Below the pieces are notes generated by a model, which saw only the letters and a list, made by a program, of their open reading frames with translations, ran no database searches and was not told the DNA's origin. DNA of 64,000 nucleotides from Allodiplogaster sudhausi (lineage: Eukaryota; Nematoda; Chromadorea; Rhabditida; Diplogasteridae). The position numbers were made by a program, and so were the translations under genes. The stretch is from NCBI GenBank assembly GCA_945643635.1, contig CALZFC010000111.1, forward strand, positions 510,001-574,000, given 5' to 3'. Shown in pieces: positions 58,058 through 64,000 of the stretch; positions within the stretch are counted from its first letter, which is position 1, and the number at the start of each line of letters is the position of its first letter.

Positions 58058-59936
58058 GAACTTTATCTTCAATCCACTTCCCGGTCAGACAACAACCTTC
58101 GTCACTGTGCACAACCACAATGCAGTGCCAATGGTCGTCCACGAAGAAACTCCAGTCGGAGACATCTTTGCTATCGCCCAGGAAGGCCAAAGAAACGACG
58201 AAGCGAGCCCAGAAGCTGACTGGGAGTCTGACATACCAAGCTTTCCCGAGAAAGAAGAATTTCTGCGACAAGTCGAGAAGGCAACTGCAACTCTGCCAAG
58301 TGAACATGCCAAGAGACTCCACGGCATCATCCTTGAACATCGGAATTCCTTCTACAGCTGGGACAATAAGCTGGGTTGCTTCAACGGTCCGATCGAGCAC
58401 AAGATCGAGCTTGACAAAAGCAAGCCACCGCTCCGACCACGCACTCAGCGCATCCCACTGTCGAAGAAGGAAGAAATCGAGAAGCAAGTAAGAGATCTGC
58501 TTAACGAAGGAGTCATCGAGCCAAGCGACTCGGCATTCGTGAGCCCAGTCGTCCTCGTCAAGAAGAAAGATAGCACTTGGAGATTCACTGTCGACTACAG
58601 AATGCTGAACTCAGCAACAGTGAAGGAATTCTATCTCATTCCAAACATCCAAGATGTCGTCGACCTGGCTGCCAACGCAGTCTACTTCACCAAGATGGAT
58701 CTCCAAGCTGGATTCTTCCAACTCCCTCTCAGAAAAAAGGACAGACATCTCACCGCCTTCGCGACGGACTCTGGCATTTATCAATTCAGACAAATGCCCA
58801 TGGGTCTCTGCGGAGCACCACCGTCCTTCCAACGAGCAGTCCAGCACATCAAACAGCGAGTGAAGGCTCGACTGTTTGTCTACCTCGACGACCTGCTTGT
58901 CGTAAGCGACAGCATGGAACAGCATTTCCAAGATCTGGCAGAATTCCTGCAAGCACTTCACAACTTCGGTTTCAAGGCCAAGCTCTCAAAGTGCGAATTC
59001 GCCAAGCAAGAAGTCACCTTCTTTTGAATCACCATCTCCAATGGCGCGATCAAGACGGACAAGCAGAAAGTACAGGCCATCAACGACTTCCCCAGGCCCA
59101 CTACCATCACTGCCATCCGCTCATTCATCGGCATGTGCAGCTACCTTCGCCGATTCATCAAGAACTTCGCACAGATCGCCGCCCCACTTCACGAGCTGAC
59201 TAAGAAGGATGAAGACTTCTGTTGGACTGAGGAACACGAACGCTCGTTTAAGCAACTCAAGAACTCCATCTCAACATCACCCGTGATGGCAGCTCCACTT
59301 CCTGGTCGCCCGTTCATCATCGAGAGCGACGCTTCGTCTATTGCCATCGGAGCAGCTCTACTTCAGAGCGCCAGGGACACAGATCCGCCAAGGCCAATCG
59401 CGTACGCCAGCAGGAAGCTAATCGGAGCCGAGAGAAACTACCCTCCCATCGAGGCAGAAGCTCTCGCGCTCGTCTTCGCAACCAAGAAATTTAGAACGTA
59501 CATTCTTGGAGTGCCCTGCCAAGCAATCGTCGATCATAGGCCTCTCGAAGCCCTTCACAAGAGGAAGGATCTCGAAGGTCGCCTGGCGCGATACCAGATG
59601 TGTCTGATGGAATATAATATGACCGTCAAATATCGGCCGGGGAGGGAGAATAACATCGCAGACGCACTATCGCGGTACACCCCGGACGAAACCAAGGAGC
59701 CGAAGACCATCAAGACGACAACCAAGAGAACTCTGCCACTCTCTGCAAACGAGATTGACGTCCCCGTCAACATGCTCGCCAAGGACACAATCTTGGAACT
59801 GCAGAGCAAGACCAGCTGGATGAGGGAAGCTGTCGAGGATCTCAAGAATAAAACACTGTCAGCAAACAGAGCGAAGACCAGGCACGGTACGAGCTCCACG
59901 ACGGAATGCTCTGCCGCAAGCCGAAGTACTCACTGA
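57897..59936 (+). pseudogene. Gypsy reverse transcriptase-RNase H, interrupted by in-frame TGA
   Basis: RT: TWRFTVDYRMLNSAT, YFTKMDLQAGFFQLPL, QFRQMPMGLCGAP and the catalytic VYLDDLLV at about 58879-58902. In the same frame a TGA (59025-59027) follows TFF, where a sense codon (usually Gly) is expected; ITISNGAIKTDKQKVQAI continues immediately. RNase H: IESDASSIAIGAAL, ERNYPPIEAEALAL, VDHRPLEAL, and GRENNIADALSR. The frame ends at 59936 after a shift to the integrase frame around 59855-59880. Confidence 0.88.
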
Positions 59937-61246
59937 GTCCTCACATCGTCATGCTTCCACGAGACGAGACCATTGTCAAGCAAATCGTCGAACACTTCCA
60001 CTCATCCCCGATGCTAGCATCTCACGCTGGCATCGACCGCACCCTCGCGTGCATCCGGCGCAGATACAACTGGCCGGAAATGAAGAAGGACGTGGAAGAA
60101 GCAGTCACTCTCTGCCTGAAGTGCAGGAAGAGAAAGACGTTCTCCCACGAAGAGACGAAGGAGCCTCTTGGCACCTTCCCGGAGCCCAGTCTCCCCTTCG
60201 AGCGTCTCCACGTCGACATTCTGGGTCCCCTGCCCCAGACAATCGACGGCAACCGATACATCCTCTCCATGCGTGACGCGCTGACCAGGTTCGCCATCGC
60301 CGTCCCACTCAAGGACCAGCGCGCTACCTCCGTCGAACGCGCCTTCATGGAAGAAGTGATCGGCAAGCACGGAGCGCCGAAGATGATAGTCACCGACCGG
60401 GGGTCGAACTTCCTCGCCGGCGAATTCCAAGAATTCCTCGGAACCATGAAGATAGACCATGCAACATCGACCCCGTATCACCATGCCACCAATGGGTTGG
60501 TAGAGCGTCTCAATCGTCAGATCGAAGAAATCCTGGCGAGCCACGTGAACGAGACGCAGGACGACTGGGACATCCACCTCGCGCTCGTCATCTTCGCAAT
60601 AAACTCGCTTCCAAACCGTTCAATCGGTACATCACCATTCGAAGCACTCTTCGGCAGAACACCAAGGATTCCGGAAGATAATGGCAACGATCCCTGGAAC
60701 TGCCAGTTCTTCATGGAACCCTCGTACACAGACAAGCTCAAGGCAAACATGCAGAGCGTCTGGAAGCTGGTCAAAGAGAAGCTCAATGTAGCCGAGCTAG
60801 AACAAGAGCGTCTCTATCAGCAGCAGCACAATGTGGCGAAACGCCAGGTCATGACCGGTGATCGTGTCCTGGTGAAGCGGCAACCGCCAAAGAACAAGCT
60901 GGCGCCGAGACTTCACGGGCCCTTCGAAGTGCTCGACGTCCAAGGGCCGCGAATCTCGATCCGAGGAGAAGACGGAAGGATCGAGTTTCACCACAAGGAT
61001 AATGTGCGCACCTACGAGCCCAAGAAGATGAACAAGAATCCAGAATACATCCAAGAGAGTGAGAAGGAAAGCGAAGAAGAGCCAGAGGAAGCCGAACCAG
61101 AAGACAATGCTTCGTCGAGCACAGCGAGAAAACGAGCTCCGAAGAAGTCGAGCACCCCACTCGAGATGCCGACAACGACAGACGGACATCCAGTCCGAAG
61201 ATCGACGCGCCACAGGCAGCTGCCTGCGCGCTACAGACGTGACTAA
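59906..61246 (+). CDS. Gypsy integrase
   Basis: A zinc-binding HHCC-type N-terminus (SHAGIDRTLACIRRRYNW ... CLKC) is followed by the catalytic core with D (HVDILGPLPQ), D (VTDRGSNF) and E (NGLVERLNRQIEE). A C-terminal domain (VLVKRQPPKNKLAPRLHGPF) ends in an acidic then basic tail. The frame is open for 446 codons; it continues from an upstream frame shift, so its true start is the pol polyprotein, not the first ATG. Confidence 0.9.
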   Translation: MLCRKPKYSLSPHIVMLPRDETIVKQIVEHFHSSPMLASHAGIDRTLACIRRRYNWPEMKKDVEEAVTLCLKCRKRKTFSHEETKEPLGTFPEPSLPFERLHVDILGPLPQTIDGNRYILSMRDALTRFAIAVPLKDQRATSVERAFMEEVIGKHGAPKMIVTDRGSNFLAGEFQEFLGTMKIDHATSTPYHHATNGLVERLNRQIEEILASHVNETQDDWDIHLALVIFAINSLPNRSIGTSPFEALFGRTPRIPEDNGNDPWNCQFFMEPSYTDKLKANMQSVWKLVKEKLNVAELEQERLYQQQHNVAKRQVMTGDRVLVKRQPPKNKLAPRLHGPFEVLDVQGPRISIRGEDGRIEFHHKDNVRTYEPKKMNKNPEYIQESEKESEEEPEEAEPEDNASSSTARKRAPKKSSTPLEMPTTTDGHPVRRSTRHRQLPARYRRD

Positions 61247-61449
61247 GGCAGACGAAAGAGCCGAGCTGAGCAGAAAAAAAAAACTAACACCATCCAAACT
61301 GCTCGGCCGGTCTCTCATGTGCATAAGCATATACTCCCCACACCATAACCGCATATTTAACCACAACATCAGTCACGGAGTTACCGAAACGCAAAGTCGC
61401 GTCGTTTCGACCGTCGACCAGGGGATCGACAAGCTTCCGAAAGGGGGCA

Positions 61450-61685
61450 TGTTGAAACCCGTGCATCCACATACACTCTCTCGGCCGCCTAACGGCCGCA
61501 CACTCTCTCTCCCTCTCTACGCTCCGCCCCCTCGGGAGGGAGCGCGTCAGAGAGGGGCTCTGCACGACTGCAGGACGGCTGGTTCGAGCACCGACCGCAA
61601 GCCAGGAGGCATATTAACAGGTCGGTCATTACACATTATTAGATCTAGATGAGGAGTCAGGCTTTAGGCGGCCTGGCTTCTTACA
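61450..61685 (+). repeat. 3' LTR of the gypsy element
   Basis: Same 236-bp sequence as the 5' LTR apart from seven substitutions, immediately followed by GCTC. Confidence 0.93.
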
Positions 61686-62706
61686 GCTCTGTTTCAGTTG
61701 TCTTCCAAACTTAGAAGCACGAAATATTTTGTTTTTCAATCATTTAGTCTCTAGTCGCCTTAGCATTGTCCGTTCATCGATGACAACAAAACATTACTTT
61801 GTACTCTCCATGCGCATATTCTATTCAGGGATTCCTTTTTAACAAAGCACAGTTCCAGATCAGAACTGCTCTGACGAAATTTTATAGGCGCAAGCGGGGA
61901 ATCCTGTGAAAGATAAGACGACCGCGCTAAACCAAAGCAGAGACATGGACATAGAATGAGGGAGAAGAGCAGACAGGGAGAATTATGGAAAGAGAGGAAT
62001 GGTTCCTCACGAGAAGTGAAAATGGTCTCCCCATAACCACTTCACCACGAAAAGGCAGAACATTCGTGGAGTATTCAGATGTGATGTGTTAAAGCAGAAC
62101 GTATGGAACTAGAGAGATTGATGATTTTGCATGAAAAGATGGAAGTTTTCGGAGTACAATCTACACAGTTTATGATCACAGACAGATTTTCAATGCTCCT
62201 TCGCATATGCATATTTGGTCTGAATTGTATACGCAGCCCCCTCAACCCCTCCGCCCGCAAGAGAACACAGATAAGCTCGGCTGGTAGCTGAATCTAGTGC
62301 CCTGCATACATTATGTCCAGCTTACAATCACAAAAATATTTGTGCCATGACATATTTTTCTCTCTGCGTCTCCCACTTTCATCTGCTCTCTGTCTCGTTA
62401 GATGGTTGTTGCCCGTTCACTCTGACAAGAGGTCGGCATCATCTTTTAATAGGCGCAAGAGCGCCGCCCCCTCCGGAACCGAACCGATCTCTCTTTCTCT
62501 CTCTCTCTCTCTCTTTCTCTGTCTCTCTTTCTCTCTTCCCTTCAAAATGACAACTCATTGTGCAATCGGTCCCCTTTTATTCCTTGATCATCTGATCGAA
62601 GACTTCACTTCCAGAGGGAGTCCTTCTCTGTTCATAAGTTGTATCTTCTTTCCTCAAGACACTAACTTTCAGCTGCAGGCATTACTTTTCACGGGTTTCT
62701 CTGAGA
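61686..62706. other. Intergenic; no gene seen
   Basis: Unique AT-moderate sequence with one (CT)n tract at 62490-62530. Probably the upstream region of the second ABCB gene; no promoter motif I would defend. Confidence 0.5.
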
Positions 62707-64000
62707 ATGAAAGGCTCTTCGAAGAAGTCGAATGATCTCGAGGCAAGCTTTCAATATTAATTATACGCTAGCGACCAAAATATCCATTAAATTAAAGGTT
62801 CAATTTACTGATCCCGACGAAGAATTAGAAGAAGAGGCCGTAGAACGGTCGACCTTTGATAAGTTTCTCAACTATCTCCTATGCAGGTATTTACCTTTCT
62901 TTCCTCTCCCGTAATTGAGATATAATTTTTTTTCTAATTCCAGAAGCGACCTCGCCAAGCAAAAGCTGAAGCTTCGGCCGGTTTCTTTCTCTGCGCTGGT
63001 CAATATTGACTATTTTATAATTCTTATTTCAAACATTTGCATTTGTTAAATTGTTTGCCAAACTCTAGCAGAAAATGAAGAACGCGAGAAGAATTCAGAA
63101 ATTTCCCCATGACCAGGGCATGCAAAAAAAAATTATAGTGATTAATATTGGATGCAGTTTCCATAACCTTTCATATGATACACACATTCAGTGTGATTGA
63201 TTCTATTATTTGTCAGTTCCGCTATGCTGGTCGAAAGGACTACATTCTACTGGCGGGGGGAGTTATCGGAGCGATTCTCAGCGGAATCTTCCAGGTAATA
63301 TCATTAACTCCAATCATAATGTTATTTATTCATTCAATAGATAATTAAGATGTCACAACATGAAGAGATTAAAAAAAAATTGCAAGATTCAAGCAAACGT
63401 TTTGAAGAAAAATGAAATGCAAGTATCCGCGGATAGGAAAAAATGGGGAACAAAATATGAAGAGGGGAGGGATTGGGGTGGATGCAGACAGCAGAAGATC
63501 TAATCGACATCTTACTGGGGTTTAATGTCGTGATTTGTTTGTAGAGAGGAATTGAAAAAGCTTAACATGAATAGTTGGCTTGTCCTCTGCAGCCTTGCCT
63601 CGCGTTGGTCTCTGGCCAGATGTTCAACCTTCTCTTGACACTCCCCCCAGAAAGTGATGAATTCTGGTGGCGTGCATTCGACTTGGTCTTTGTCTTCCTC
63701 GGCATGGGCATTCTTGTCACGTTTGTCAACTTTGCTCAGGTTATTATTTTATCAATTAAAATCGTAGTTTTAAATGTAAATAGACATATGTACATATGTA
63801 TGTATGCATATGTATGTACATATGTTTGCTTTTCAAAACAATCAGTAAATATATTGTGAGTTCCACTCACTCTAGGCTGGCGGCAGCTGTACCGGCACTC
63901 TTTAATGGTTGTTAATTGTTGAGTTCACGTGCTGGGAGCGAATGTGTTCACGAGTGATGGCGAAGACGCGTTCCGCCTTCATCCAGTCCATTCTCAGACA
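62707..64000 (+). CDS. Second ABCB (P-glycoprotein-type) transporter, first six exons, cut by window end
   Basis: Exons 62707-62742 (MKGSSKKSNDLE), 62798-62886, 62944-62998, 63217-63294, 63593-63739 and 63924-64000+ join in frame. The pieces RPVSFSALFRYAGRKDYILL, GGVIGAILSGIFQPCLALVS and GQMFNLLLTLPPE match the start of TMD1 of ABCB full transporters, including the V-x-F-x-x-LFRYA lead-in. The first intron would begin with GC (62743). It diverges clearly from the 30.6-38.0 kb copy, so not a recent duplicate. NBDs lie beyond the window. Confidence 0.8.

Larger units (their letters stand above)
55806..61685 (+). mobile_element. Ty3/gypsy LTR retrotransposon, full length but defective
   Basis: Two 236-bp LTRs (55806-56041, 61450-61685), both TGTTGAAACCC...CTTCTTACA, differ at 7 positions (about 3%). 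The flanking duplication is GCTC (55802-55805 and 61686-61689), or AGCTC if the terminal A is counted outside. A TGG-starting primer-binding-site candidate (TGGAGGTCCCGGGTCGAAC) begins directly after the 5' LTR at 56042. A polypurine tract, GAAAGGGGG, lies just before the 3' LTR. The pol order protease-like, RT, RNase H, integrase is that of the gypsy group. No gag frame is visible between 56062 and 57550, and pol is broken by a TGA and frame shifts. Confidence 0.93.

Noticed and set aside
59025..59027. TGA in pol as a selenocysteine or programmed readthrough codon
   Set aside because: A point mutation of a Gly codon is simpler in an element that also has frame shifts and lacks gag; no recoding signal was recognised.

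Overview
The window is nuclear DNA from an intron-rich invertebrate animal. It carries a Frizzled receptor, an ADAM10/Kuzbanian-type metalloprotease, two ABCB (P-glycoprotein) transporters, an FLVCR-type transporter, a concentrative nucleoside transporter, a Nudix hydrolase and an F-box protein. All are split by many short introns, mostly 50-150 bp. A tRNA-Phe of metazoan type and a Ty3/gypsy LTR retrotransposon agree with this. I cannot name the phylum from the sequence alone. Between and inside genes the DNA is saturated with (CT)n/(GA)n microsatellites, plus (AT)n and TACA/CATA repeats. Most long uninterrupted reading frames rich in S/L or R/E are translations of those repeats, not genes.

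Layout. 0.1-0.9 kb: 3' end of an FLVCR-type transporter (+). 0.9-2.0 kb: small coiled-coil protein (-), head to head with an ER-type FKBP carrying EF-hands (+, 2.1-3.8 kb). 3.9-4.9 kb: small secreted, possibly peptide-precursor protein (-). 5-12.3 kb: repeat-rich DNA with no gene I can support. 12.3-16.6 kb: NUDT18-like Nudix hydrolase (+). 19.4-26.1 kb: complete Frizzled in 13 exons (+). 26.6-27.7 kb: multi-span membrane protein (-). 27.7-29.4 kb: C-terminal half of an SLC28 nucleoside transporter (+). 30.6-38.0 kb: complete ABCB transporter in 36 exons (+), with an antisense tRNA-Phe in one intron. 38-44.9 kb: repeats and an LTR-like block. 44.9-48.0 kb: F-box protein (+). 48.7-52.6 kb: ADAM10-like protease (-), 5' exons not found. 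52.9-55.0 kb: block bounded by 66-bp terminal inverted repeats. 55.8-61.7 kb: gypsy element with both LTRs and a target-site duplication. 62.7-64.0 kb: 5' exons of a second ABCB gene, cut by the window end.

Exon models were built by hand from splice signals, reading phase and remembered family motifs. For Frizzled (611 aa), ABCB (1299 aa), Nudix (353 aa), FKBP (300 aa) and F-box (347 aa) the exon lengths sum to an intact frame, which supports the models. The genes do not form an obvious pathway. The most unusual signals are in splicing: an intron that is almost entirely one perfect hairpin (ADAM10 gene), a 20-bp unit carrying a 3' splice site repeated seven times (ABCB gene), a second duplicated 3' splice site (F-box gene), and an unusually large number of GC-AG introns.
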